Of a DNA stretch of 37,293 bases, positions 7,627 to 15,619 are shown piece by piece. Made by a program: the position numbers and the translations under genes. This DNA is from Chitinophagaceae bacterium. GTDB taxonomy: Bacteria > Bacteroidota > Bacteroidia > Chitinophagales > Chitinophagaceae. Within the stretch, counting starts at the first letter, position 1; the number at the start of each line of letters is the position of its first letter. Under the pieces are notes generated by a model. The model was not told the DNA's origin and did not search any database. It saw only the letters and a list, made by a program, of their open reading frames with translations. Location of the stretch: the NCBI GenBank assembly GCA_016786845.1, contig JAEUVB010000014.1:1-37293 (forward strand), given 5' to 3'.

Positions 7627-8292
7627 ATGGCAACAGCAAAAAAGGCAGTGCTTAAAAAAGCAGCTTCCAAATCAGCCGTAAAATCTAGCTCCAAGCCTGC
7701 CGCGAAGAAAACCGTTGCGAAGGCCTCTGCAAAGCCGGCATCCGCTGCTACAAAATCTGATACATCCGGTTCAGGTAAGATGCCCAATCCGGTATTCAAT
7801 ATCGGTGAAATTAATGAGCTTCTTCAAGCCGTCAATCACTCCAATGTGAGTGAATTGAAAGTTGAAAAAGGAGATTTTAAAATCACCATTCGTCAGGGTG
7901 GATTTTCTAATACCACAACTCAGGTTATACATGCTGCACCGGCTCATGCTGCACCGGCTCACGCACCTGCTGTACATGTGTCGGCTCCTCCGGCAGCAGC
8001 ACCTGCAACGCCAGCTCCTTCCGCGGCGCCTGCTGTGGATGCAGGAGGTGATAACCTCATCACCATCAAATCGCCAATGATCGGCACATTTTACCGATCT
8101 TCCGGACCGGGCAAACCATCTTTTGTGAATGTCGGAGACGATATCCGCACCGGTCAGGTTCTCTGCATCGTGGAAGCGATGAAGCTCTTCAATGAAATCG
8201 AAAGTGAATACAGTGGTAAAATCGTGAAAGTATTGATCGATGATGCCAGTCCGGTCGAGTATGATCAGCCGCTCTTCCTTATACAACCTTAA
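7627..8292 (+). CDS. accB: Biotin carboxyl carrier protein of acetyl-CoA carboxylase
   Basis: BCCP carries the biotin shuttled between the biotin carboxylase and carboxyltransferase in the first step of fatty acid synthesis. The biotinyl domain occupies about residues 143-221, with the EAMKLFNE motif and the biotin-accepting Lys186. Upstream is the usual helper segment (NELLQAVNHSNVSELKVEKG) and an Ala/Pro/His linker at about 98-138. Residues 1-50 form an extra, strongly basic Lys/Ala/Ser tail resembling histone H1 C-termini. That makes the protein 221 residues, against about 155-165 in most bacteria. The ATG at 7627 is the first in frame and follows AACCAT directly. accC starts 3 nt after the stop. 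Confidence 0.97.
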   Translation: MATAKKAVLKKAASKSAVKSSSKPAAKKTVAKASAKPASAATKSDTSGSGKMPNPVFNIGEINELLQAVNHSNVSELKVEKGDFKITIRQGGFSNTTTQVIHAAPAHAAPAHAPAVHVSAPPAAAPATPAPSAAPAVDAGGDNLITIKSPMIGTFYRSSGPGKPSFVNVGDDIRTGQVLCIVEAMKLFNEIESEYSGKIVKVLIDDASPVEYDQPLFLIQP

Positions 8293-8295
8293 GCT

Positions 8296-9633
8296 ATGTT
8301 CAAAAAAATACTAATTGCCAACCGGGGTGAAATTGCACTCCGTGTCATCCGCACTTGTAAAGAAATGGGCATCCCCACCGTCGCGGTTTATTCTACGGCT
8401 GATAAGGATAGTCTGCATGTCCGTTTCGCTGACGAAGCGGTATGTATCGGCAAACCTTCCGGAACGGATTCCTATCTCAATATTCCTCATATTATGGCGG
8501 CGGCTGAAATTACGAATGCCGATGCTATACATCCCGGTTACGGATTTTTAGCTGAAAATGCCAAATTCGCTGAGATCTGCGGAGAATATAAAATTAAATT
8601 CATCGGGCCAACACCGGAGATGATCAATTCCATGGGAGATAAAATCACTGCCAAAGAAACGATGATCAAAGCCGGGGTTCCGTGTATTCCCGGGTCTGAA
8701 GGTTTGCTTGAAAGTATCCCGGAAGCAAAAAAACTGGCAAAGAAAATCGGCTATCCTGTTATTTTGAAAGCGACTGCAGGTGGTGGTGGAAAGGGTATGC
8801 GCCTTGTTTGGAAGGAAGATGAAATGGAAAAGGCCTTCGAAAATGCAAAATCTGAAGCAGCAGTTTCTTTTAAAAATGACGGGATCTACATGGAAAAATA
8901 TGTAGAAGAACCTCGCCATATTGAAATACAAGTAGCCGGTGATCAATTCGGAAAAGTATGTCACCTGAGCGAACGTGATTGTTCTATTCAACGTCGTCAT
9001 CAGAAATTGGTGGAAGAAAGTCCTAGCCCATTCATGACCCCTGAACTTCGTAAAAAAATGGGAGATGCTGCCATTAAGGCGGCTGCAGCCATCAACTATG
9101 AAGGCGTTGGTACCATTGAGTTTTTGGTCGACAAACATCGCAATTTCTACTTCATGGAAATGAATACCCGTATACAGGTAGAACATTGCGTGACGGAAGA
9201 AGTGATCAACTATGACCTGATCAAAGAACAAATTAAAATTGCAGGGGGTGTGCCAATCTCCGGTAAAAACTACGAACCTAAAATGCATGCCATCGAATGC
9301 CGTATCAATGCCGAAGATCCATATAACGATTTTCGTCCTTCACCCGGTAAGATTACGGTATTACATACCCCCGGTGGACATGGTGTGAGAATCGATTCTC
9401 ATATCTATGCCGGATATACGATTCCTCCTTATTACGATTCAATGATTGCAAAAATTATTGCAGTGGCTCAAACGCGTGATGAAGCCATCAATACCATGAG
9501 TCGTGCGCTGAGTGAATATGTGATCGAAGGGATTAAAACAACGATCCCTTTCCATCAGCAATTGATGCAGAACGAAGATTTCCGTAACGGTAATTTCACG
9601 ACCAAGTTTATGGAAAGCTTTGAGCTGAAATAA
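8296..9633 (+). CDS. accC: Biotin carboxylase subunit of acetyl-CoA carboxylase
   Basis: This ATP-grasp enzyme carboxylates BCCP-biotin using ATP and bicarbonate. The 445-residue length matches the family (E. coli 449). Visible landmarks are the N-terminal [17 protein letters not shown], the glycine-rich ATP loop AGGGGKGMR at about residue 160, [13 protein letters not shown], the [12 protein letters not shown] block, and the catalytic metal and base region [10 protein letters not shown] at about 286-295. Translation begins 3 nt after accB, as expected for stoichiometric partners. No terminator is obvious after the stop; a degenerate repeat array begins 83 bp downstream. Confidence 0.98.
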   Translation: MFKKILIANRGEIALRVIRTCKEMGIPTVAVYSTADKDSLHVRFADEAVCIGKPSGTDSYLNIPHIMAAAEITNADAIHPGYGFLAENAKFAEICGEYKIKFIGPTPEMINSMGDKITAKETMIKAGVPCIPGSEGLLESIPEAKKLAKKIGYPVILKATAGGGGKGMRLVWKEDEMEKAFENAKSEAAVSFKNDGIYMEKYVEEPRHIEIQVAGDQFGKVCHLSERDCSIQRRHQKLVEESPSPFMTPELRKKMGDAAIKAAAAINYEGVGTIEFLVDKHRNFYFMEMNTRIQVEHCVTEEVINYDLIKEQIKIAGGVPISGKNYEPKMHAIECRINAEDPYNDFRPSPGKITVLHTPGGHGVRIDSHIYAGYTIPPYYDSMIAKIIAVAQTRDEAINTMSRALSEYVIEGIKTTIPFHQQLMQNEDFRNGNFTTKFMESFELK

Positions 9634-9715
9634 ATTGACGCTGAGAAATCAGGAACGTGAAAACGATCAATTAGATGTCATCGTATCGCCTATTTATAGC
9701 GATGATTTGGTCCAG

Positions 9716-9891
9716 GTTTAACCCTGGGCAACTCTGAGTAACTTTTGTAATAAACGCTGAGCAACTCTGTATTAAACTCGGGGCAACCCGTGTTAAACCC
9801 CACGCAACACCGTGTCAATCTTCGTGTCAAACAACGCATCATTCCGTTTTAAGCGCGGCATAACTGCGCATTAAACTCCCTGTAACTCTTT
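9716..9891. repeat. Degenerate 21-22 bp repeat array
   Basis: About seven full units and two half units lie between accC and the M19-like gene. They follow an approximate pattern: GTTAAAC, then variable bases, then GCAAC, then CnGT. Units begin near 9716, 9750, 9771, 9792, 9826, 9848 and 9870, with 12-bp partial units at 9738 and 9814. Divergence is high, so this is an old array. It shares the GCAAC core and near-identical period with the fresh array at 139-348. No gene is visible in 9634-9956. Confidence 0.7.
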
Positions 9892-9902
9892 GTTCAATGA
9901 TT

Positions 9903-9918
9903 TTTCCAATTTTGGAAA
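9903..9918. promoter_or_regulatory. Inverted repeat, possible operator
   Basis: TTTCCAA and TTGGAAA form a perfect 7-bp inverted repeat around a TT centre, 38 bp upstream of the ATG at 9957. Its size and position would suit a dimeric repressor site. There is no further evidence. Confidence 0.3.
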
Positions 9919-9956
9919 TCGTTTAATGCTTACATTAGTATTCAAATCCAAATCCT

Positions 9957-11477
9957 ATGAATGTTGATCTCCATACCCATGTGAGTCTGAAAACCATGTT
10001 GGGTGCCGTGAAGAATGCTGAACGTAACAGTTGCTGGTATACCTTGAAAAGTAATTTTCTCGATGCCTTATCCGGTGGGATCTTGGGCTCACAAAGTAGC
10101 CTGAATCAAATGAAGTCCGGTAATATTCAAATGGCGGTCACACCGCTTTACAGCCTGGAACATGCATTTTCTAAGAGCTGGTTGCTCAAGGATGTCGTAA
10201 CCAAAATTGAAAAAAAACTCAGTAAAAAGTATCTCACCAAAATTCGCGATAATCAGATTTCACCTTATGCAAATCTTTGTGAGGAATTGCAACATGTACG
10301 TGATGCAGAAAATTCAAATATGGTGCTCATTGAATCGATTGATAGTTTTGATCCGGGTAAAATGAATCTGATCTTGGCGCTGGAAGGTCTTCATAGTTTT
10401 CAAGATAAATATATAGACAGTGTTCAAGCTCATCTTGCTGCCATTACCAAAAATTTTACGGACTTCATAATTCAAAATAGAGTACTCTATGTAGGCCTTT
10501 CTCATCTGACCCGTAATCCGATCTGTACCCATAGTTATGCCATGAAGATGATCAATGATCAGGCTTTTATTCCGGAAGGATCGGGACTTACTGATACCGC
10601 CCGTGCGATGATTGATCTCTGCTATAGTGGAACCGCAAAGTTTGGAAAAAAAGTACTCATCGATATTAAACATATGGGTCTCAATTCCAGACTTCAGTTT
10701 TACGAATATCGGAAGCACAAAAATTACACTTCTATTCCAATAGTCGCATCCCATGTTGCCGTTACCGGTTGCAGCTTCAATAATATCAAGATCAATAGTG
10801 CCCATGCCAGTGACAAATATGAAGATTGCATAGAAGTGAGTTACCAACACACCTCTTCAGATGTGGTCTATAAGTATGAAACGAGTCCGCAACTGGAGTA
10901 TGTTGATTTCAATCCCTGGAGTTTGAATCTGTTTGATGAAGAGATAGAAAACATTATCCTATCGGAAGGCATCATCGGTTTGATTCTCGATATGCGTGTA
11001 TTGGGCAGTAAAGGAGATGATTTCGGTGATATGGATCCGGAAGGTTCAGAATATTTCAGCAAGGCTTCATATGAAAGTTTGAAGGCTGAAAATCGTTTCA
11101 ATACCAATCCGGATACGACACCCATAACTGACCCTACCGATACTGTAGATATTGATAGTATTGTGGGTTTAAAAAGTACCATGCATTTATTTGCCAACTT
11201 ATTACACATTATACGCACCTATCACAAACAGCACAATAATCTCAAAGCCTGGGATCATGTCTGTATAGGCTCCGATTCTGATGGATTGATACAACCCATT
11301 AAGGAATATCAAAATGCCACGAATTTTGATGATCTCCGCGAAGCGATGTTTGAAGTATTTGAAGCAGAACGAAAGCGTGATCATTTGAAGGTATATTTCG
11401 GGACATTCGATAGTCGGATGCTGGTGAATAAACTATTTTACTCCAATGCCACGAAATTTATCAATGCGAATTTGTAG
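9957..11477 (+). CDS. Membrane dipeptidase (peptidase M19)-like metalloenzyme
   Basis: This 506-residue predicted amidohydrolase-fold enzyme resembles renal or membrane dipeptidases (M19) by ordered metal-site motifs. These are HTH at residues 6-8, Glu143 in ALEGLH, SHLTRNP at 182-188, DIKHMG with His239, ASHVAV with His266, and GSDSDG at 438-443. M19 enzymes bind two zinc ions and cleave dipeptides or related amides. There is no signal peptide, so it is probably cytoplasmic. It is longer than typical M19 proteins (350-400) because of about 170 residues between the last His and the GSDSDG motif. The ATG at 9957 starts immediately before the metal-binding HxH, as in many amidohydrolases. It is not part of an evident operon. 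The substrate is unknown. Confidence 0.7.
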   Translation: MNVDLHTHVSLKTMLGAVKNAERNSCWYTLKSNFLDALSGGILGSQSSLNQMKSGNIQMAVTPLYSLEHAFSKSWLLKDVVTKIEKKLSKKYLTKIRDNQISPYANLCEELQHVRDAENSNMVLIESIDSFDPGKMNLILALEGLHSFQDKYIDSVQAHLAAITKNFTDFIIQNRVLYVGLSHLTRNPICTHSYAMKMINDQAFIPEGSGLTDTARAMIDLCYSGTAKFGKKVLIDIKHMGLNSRLQFYEYRKHKNYTSIPIVASHVAVTGCSFNNIKINSAHASDKYEDCIEVSYQHTSSDVVYKYETSPQLEYVDFNPWSLNLFDEEIENIILSEGIIGLILDMRVLGSKGDDFGDMDPEGSEYFSKASYESLKAENRFNTNPDTTPITDPTDTVDIDSIVGLKSTMHLFANLLHIIRTYHKQHNNLKAWDHVCIGSDSDGLIQPIKEYQNATNFDDLREAMFEVFEAERKRDHLKVYFGTFDSRMLVNKLFYSNATKFINANL

Positions 11478-11598
11478 TTTGTGATGAGGTTCAGGATTTG
11501 ATCAGAATATAACCAAAGATGTACTATCCGGTTAATGGTGCCGCGGTCTCTTCAAGTATTGATGAGATAGTGGAAAGCCTGCATAGCAGCGCTTTGGC

Positions 11599-11641
11599 GC
11601 TATGGAGCTTGGAGCGGAAAGCGTGTTCGCCGCCCCATAGC
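11599..11641. other. GC-rich hairpin in intergenic region
   Basis: GCTATGG (11599-11605) pairs with CCATAGC (11635-11641), with a further GCGG/CCGC pairing inside. Nearby AGCGC-TTTG-GCGCT forms another short stem. The segment is richer in GC than its surroundings and lies between the M19-like gene and the next promoter. It could be a dispersed repeat or an RNA structure; no family is recognised. Confidence 0.3.
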
Positions 11642-11661
11642 CTGTTATATTCCAGTGAACC

Positions 11662-11695
11662 TTTGTTATTATTATGGATATAGCCTGTACCTTTG
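11662..11695 (+). promoter_or_regulatory. Predicted Bacteroidota promoter (TTTG - N22 - TACCTTTG)
   Basis: A -33 element TTTG (11662-11665) and a -7 element TACCTTTG (11688-11695) are both present with near-canonical spacing. This is the best two-part promoter in the window. It sits 21 bp before the ATG at 11717 and excludes the longer frame start at 11693. Confidence 0.65.
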
Positions 11696-11716
11696 ATTTT
11701 AACCAATAAGCTCCTC

Positions 11717-12424
11717 ATGAAAATGATTTTTCTATTCCTGCTATTATTTCCACTTGGCCTACATGCCCAATTCTCTTTTGATCAGCTTGCCGGCAAATGG
11801 GAAGAAACCCACCGTACCAACAAAAAGAAAAAAGTGATTGAAACTAAGGATGTTGTTCGTTTTCAATTTCGCCCGGATGGTTATACCGTCGTTCGTCATC
11901 AGATTGGTCCAACCTATATGGGAGATGCTCAATTGAATAAAGAAATTCTTATTCTCAAATCCTATCGCTTCGATATCGTTAGTCTGGAAGATAAACACCT
12001 GGTCATCCGGGAAGATGATGTGATATATCATCTTCAAAAAGTGGAAGAATTTGCCAATGCGCCCGTAGTAAGGGTTAAACCTGAAGATCAGCAAAAACTC
12101 AAACCTATTTCTAATCAAAGTTTGGCAGGCAAATGGACTTGCTACAAAAAGACGGACGGACAATTTAGTAAACAAAGATTTTATCTAAAAGTGTTGAACC
12201 TGAAAACCGGTAGTAAGACCAATGAATATTATGGAACCATGACGCGTCATAATATGGATTCCGTGTATTCAGCAGATGTACTGATCGAAGTGGTAAATCA
12301 AGTGCTCCAAATCAAAGAAGGTACTCAAACCCGGAATTTGAACATTCAAATGTTGCTGGACGGTGAAATGGTACTGGAAGAAGAGAGTGCCACTTACTAT
12401 TTGAAGCAATTGGGTAAAGAGTAA
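11717..12424 (+). CDS. Exported protein with two lipocalin-like repeats, function unknown
   Basis: This 235-residue protein begins with a clear Sec signal peptide (MKMIFLFLLLFPLGLHA, cleavage before QFSF). The mature part appears to contain two related beta-rich domains that each open with a similar phrase, LAGKWEE at about residue 24 and LAGKWTC at about residue 139. Small lipocalin-like domains of Bacteroidota begin this way. There is no lipobox and no T9SS sorting domain, so it is probably periplasmic. A good promoter precedes the chosen ATG (11717); the frame's upstream start would overlap that promoter. The first CotH gene follows after 60 bp on the same strand. No ligand can be proposed. 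Confidence 0.75.
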   Translation: MKMIFLFLLLFPLGLHAQFSFDQLAGKWEETHRTNKKKKVIETKDVVRFQFRPDGYTVVRHQIGPTYMGDAQLNKEILILKSYRFDIVSLEDKHLVIREDDVIYHLQKVEEFANAPVVRVKPEDQQKLKPISNQSLAGKWTCYKKTDGQFSKQRFYLKVLNLKTGSKTNEYYGTMTRHNMDSVYSADVLIEVVNQVLQIKEGTQTRNLNIQMLLDGEMVLEEESATYYLKQLGKE

Positions 12425-12484
12425 AAAAGGCTCGTTTACCGCATTATTATTGGATAAAACCCGATGAAAGGGTAATTTCATCAG

Positions 12485-15400
12485 GTGAAAAGAAAATACA
12501 TTACCAAATCATTATTTTTTTCCCTTTTAATTGCGCTAGCCCATATTGCACAAGCACAATGCGGGAATAATGTCAATCATTGGGAATCAGCCGTCCTGGA
12601 TAATACCACTTGGAAGTATAAGGCACCGACAGGGCCTGTTTCGGGTTGGACTTTACCCACATTTAATGATGCCTCATGGTCCTCGGGTATTGGGGGCATG
12701 GGCTTTGGTGACGGAGATGATAATACCTTGATACCGACTTCCAATGTGAGTGTGTATATGCGCAAAAGTTTCAACATCATCGATACATCTCAGATCGCAT
12801 ATGCTATTTTTTGTATGGACTACGACGATGGATATGTAGCCTATTTGAATGGGGTGGAAATAGCCCGTAGTAATATGAATCCGAATCCGGCATGGAATGA
12901 TTTTGCCACGGCGGATCATGAGGCAAGGATCTATCAGGGTTTGCAGCCTGATTATGTAACACTGAATCCGAGTGCCATTGATACTTTACTGAAAAATGGA
13001 ATCAATGTGCTTACCGTGGAAGTCCACAACCTTACCGCAGGATCTTCGGATATAACGTCGCGACCATTTTTGCAATTAGGGATACTCAATACAAGTACCA
13101 ATTATAGTCCGGTTCCGGCTTGGTTCAGTGCTCCAATGACATTACAAACCAAAGTCCCCATCATGTCCATAAATACTTTAGGGCAAACCATTATGGATGA
13201 TCCGCGAATTATTTGTGATATGGGTATCATCTATAATGGACCGGGCGCATGGAACTGTATTACCGATCCCTTCAATAATTACAATGGAAAAATTTCATTA
13301 GAGTACCGTGGTTCATCCTCTCAAGGTTTTCCTAAGAAGCCTTATGGCTTCAGTACGGTTGATGCTGCCGGGAATGATCTCGATGCCTCCTTATTGGGTA
13401 TGCCCCAAGAACATGATTGGGTATTGCTAAATCCATATACCGATAAAACCTTTATGCGGGATGTACTGATTTATAACCTTGGAGCCGCGCTTAATTGGTA
13501 TGCCAGTCGTACTCAATTTGTAGAATTAATCATCAATGGACAGTATCAGGGAGTATATGTACTATTAGAAAAAATTAAAAGAGATGGCGATCGGGTGGAT
13601 ATCGAGAAAATAGATTCAACCATGAATACCGGCGATGCACTCACCGGGGGCTATATATTTAAAGTAGATAAAATCACCGGGAATAGTGGAAATTGGTGGG
13701 GTACTACACAGGGCGTCTCCATTCAACATCACGATCCTAATTGGGACGAGGTGACACCGGCACAACATACTTATTTGGAGAATTATATCAACAATTTTGA
13801 AAATGTCCTTTGGAGTGCAAACAGCAATGATCCGAATACAGGTTATCGAAAATACGCCAATGTGTATTCCTTTGTCGATTTTTTTATCTTGAATGAGATT
13901 AGTAATAATATTGATGGCTACCGATTAAGTACCTTCATCCATAAAGATCGCGACAGTAAGTGCGGACGATTTACCATGGGTCCTTTATGGGATTTCAATT
14001 TGAGTTTTGGCAATGGCGACTATTGCAACGGCTATCCTTATACCGGATGGCAAATGTATCAGGGCTGTGGGGATGGTAGTAGCAAATGGGTCAATCGGAT
14101 GTTGCAGGATCAATGGTTTAAGAACCTGTTGAATTGCCGCTGGAATGAATTGCGTTCAAGCACCCTCAGTACAGGTAATTTACTCGCACGCGTCGATACT
14201 ATAGCCAATTATCTTAGGGCTGCCTCGGTGCGAGATTCAACTTTATGGCAAACCATTGGAAATTATGTATGGCCCAATGGATGGGTCGCCAACAGTTGGC
14301 AAGGTGAAATCGATTCCATGAAGCTCTGGATCAACAACCGGATGAATTGGATCGATGCCAATATGTATCCATCGACACAAGCCTGTAATACATCGGCCAA
14401 TATGAGTCTGGTGATTGATGAAATTAATTTTCACAGCGATCTGAGCACAGATGCCGGGGATTGGTTGGAATTGTATAATTATGGTTCCACAACCCTGAAC
14501 CTTTCCAACGCGGTCATACTCGATGGAGATCAGTATGAACAATATTGTGTCATTCCAAACAATACCACGCTTGCACCGGGAGCCCGTTTGGTGGTCTGTG
14601 CAGATCTTACAAAATTCAATTCGAAATTTCCCGGTGTAACGAATAAGATTGGTCCATTGTGTTTCAATTTAAGTAACAGCGGACAGAAAATAGTCATACG
14701 CGACAAAGACAATAAGCTCATCACTTCTGTCAATTATTATGATACCTGGCAATGTGTGACCGATGGGAATGGACGTACCCTTCAACTGGTTTCAACGACC
14801 GCCAACCCTAATCTCAACACGTCGTGGTATGCAGGCTGTATGGGTGGTTCACCGGGAGTGGCTTATACACCTTGTGTAGAGAATACCATTTATTCGGAAC
14901 TCAATTATAATTCTGCGACCACTGCCGATGCCGGTGATTGGGTGGAGATCTTTAATAAAAATTCAGTACCGGTCAGTCTGAGTGGATGGAAACTCCGCGA
15001 TGGCAGCGACAATAATGTATTCACATTTCCTTCAGGCACCATGTTGGGTGCACAACAATATGTGGTGCTCTATTCGGATGCGGTAAAATTCAATGGACAA
15101 CATCCGCTGGTGAGCAATAAAATCGGTCCGCTGGGATTTGGATTAAATGCTACCGGTGATGTCGTAAGGCTTTTCGACCAAAATGATATCCTTAGATATA
15201 GTGTTTGTTTCGGGGTCACTTCACCTTGGCCAACAAGTCCAAATGGCCTTGGTCGAACCTTAGAAAATAGTCAGTACAATGGTAATCATAATGCAGCATC
15301 ATCATGGTTTGGCGGATGTCTTGGTGGAACACCGGGCTATGCCTATGATCCGAATTGCATTCCTTTAGCTACAAATGATCTCGACGCATTGGACGAATTG

Positions 15401-15616
15401 ATCAATGCCTATCCTAATCCTACCACCGGAGTATTGTATATCAACAGCAATGTCAGTCTGCAAGAAATAAAGCTCCTGAACGGTATGGGGCAAACTATCT
15501 TTTCGACTCAACATGCCGTCTACGAAATTGACATGAATCAGTTTCCATCCGGCATCTATTTTCTACATTGTATAGGAAAAAATCAGAATCATATTTTAAA
15601 AATAGTGAAACAATAA
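12485..15616 (+). CDS. Secreted CotH kinase family protein with lamin-tail domains and T9SS sorting domain
   Basis: This is a 1043-residue extracellular protein. In order it has a signal peptide (residues 1-25, ending AQA), an N-terminal jelly-roll domain with MDYDDGYVAYLNG (about 111-123), a CotH kinase-like domain at about 265-560, two lamin-tail (LTD) domains starting near 640 and 798 (VIDEINF and IYSELNY), and a T9SS sorting domain starting at YPNPTTG. The CotH part shows YRGSSSQGFPKKPY and GPLWDFNLSFG, the expected nucleotide- and metal-binding blocks. CotH proteins studied in spores are atypical protein kinases. The start is GTG at 12485; no in-frame ATG precedes the signal peptide. The second CotH gene begins 3 nt after the stop, so the pair is co-translated. 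Confidence 0.9.
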   Translation: MKRKYITKSLFFSLLIALAHIAQAQCGNNVNHWESAVLDNTTWKYKAPTGPVSGWTLPTFNDASWSSGIGGMGFGDGDDNTLIPTSNVSVYMRKSFNIIDTSQIAYAIFCMDYDDGYVAYLNGVEIARSNMNPNPAWNDFATADHEARIYQGLQPDYVTLNPSAIDTLLKNGINVLTVEVHNLTAGSSDITSRPFLQLGILNTSTNYSPVPAWFSAPMTLQTKVPIMSINTLGQTIMDDPRIICDMGIIYNGPGAWNCITDPFNNYNGKISLEYRGSSSQGFPKKPYGFSTVDAAGNDLDASLLGMPQEHDWVLLNPYTDKTFMRDVLIYNLGAALNWYASRTQFVELIINGQYQGVYVLLEKIKRDGDRVDIEKIDSTMNTGDALTGGYIFKVDKITGNSGNWWGTTQGVSIQHHDPNWDEVTPAQHTYLENYINNFENVLWSANSNDPNTGYRKYANVYSFVDFFILNEISNNIDGYRLSTFIHKDRDSKCGRFTMGPLWDFNLSFGNGDYCNGYPYTGWQMYQGCGDGSSKWVNRMLQDQWFKNLLNCRWNELRSSTLSTGNLLARVDTIANYLRAASVRDSTLWQTIGNYVWPNGWVANSWQGEIDSMKLWINNRMNWIDANMYPSTQACNTSANMSLVIDEINFHSDLSTDAGDWLELYNYGSTTLNLSNAVILDGDQYEQYCVIPNNTTLAPGARLVVCADLTKFNSKFPGVTNKIGPLCFNLSNSGQKIVIRDKDNKLITSVNYYDTWQCVTDGNGRTLQLVSTTANPNLNTSWYAGCMGGSPGVAYTPCVENTIYSELNYNSATTADAGDWVEIFNKNSVPVSLSGWKLRDGSDNNVFTFPSGTMLGAQQYVVLYSDAVKFNGQHPLVSNKIGPLGFGLNATGDVVRLFDQNDILRYSVCFGVTSPWPTSPNGLGRTLENSQYNGNHNAASSWFGGCLGGTPGYAYDPNCIPLATNDLDALDELINAYPNPTTGVLYINSNVSLQEIKLLNGMGQTIFSTQHAVYEIDMNQFPSGIYFLHCIGKNQNHILKIVKQ

Positions 15617-15619
15617 TTG

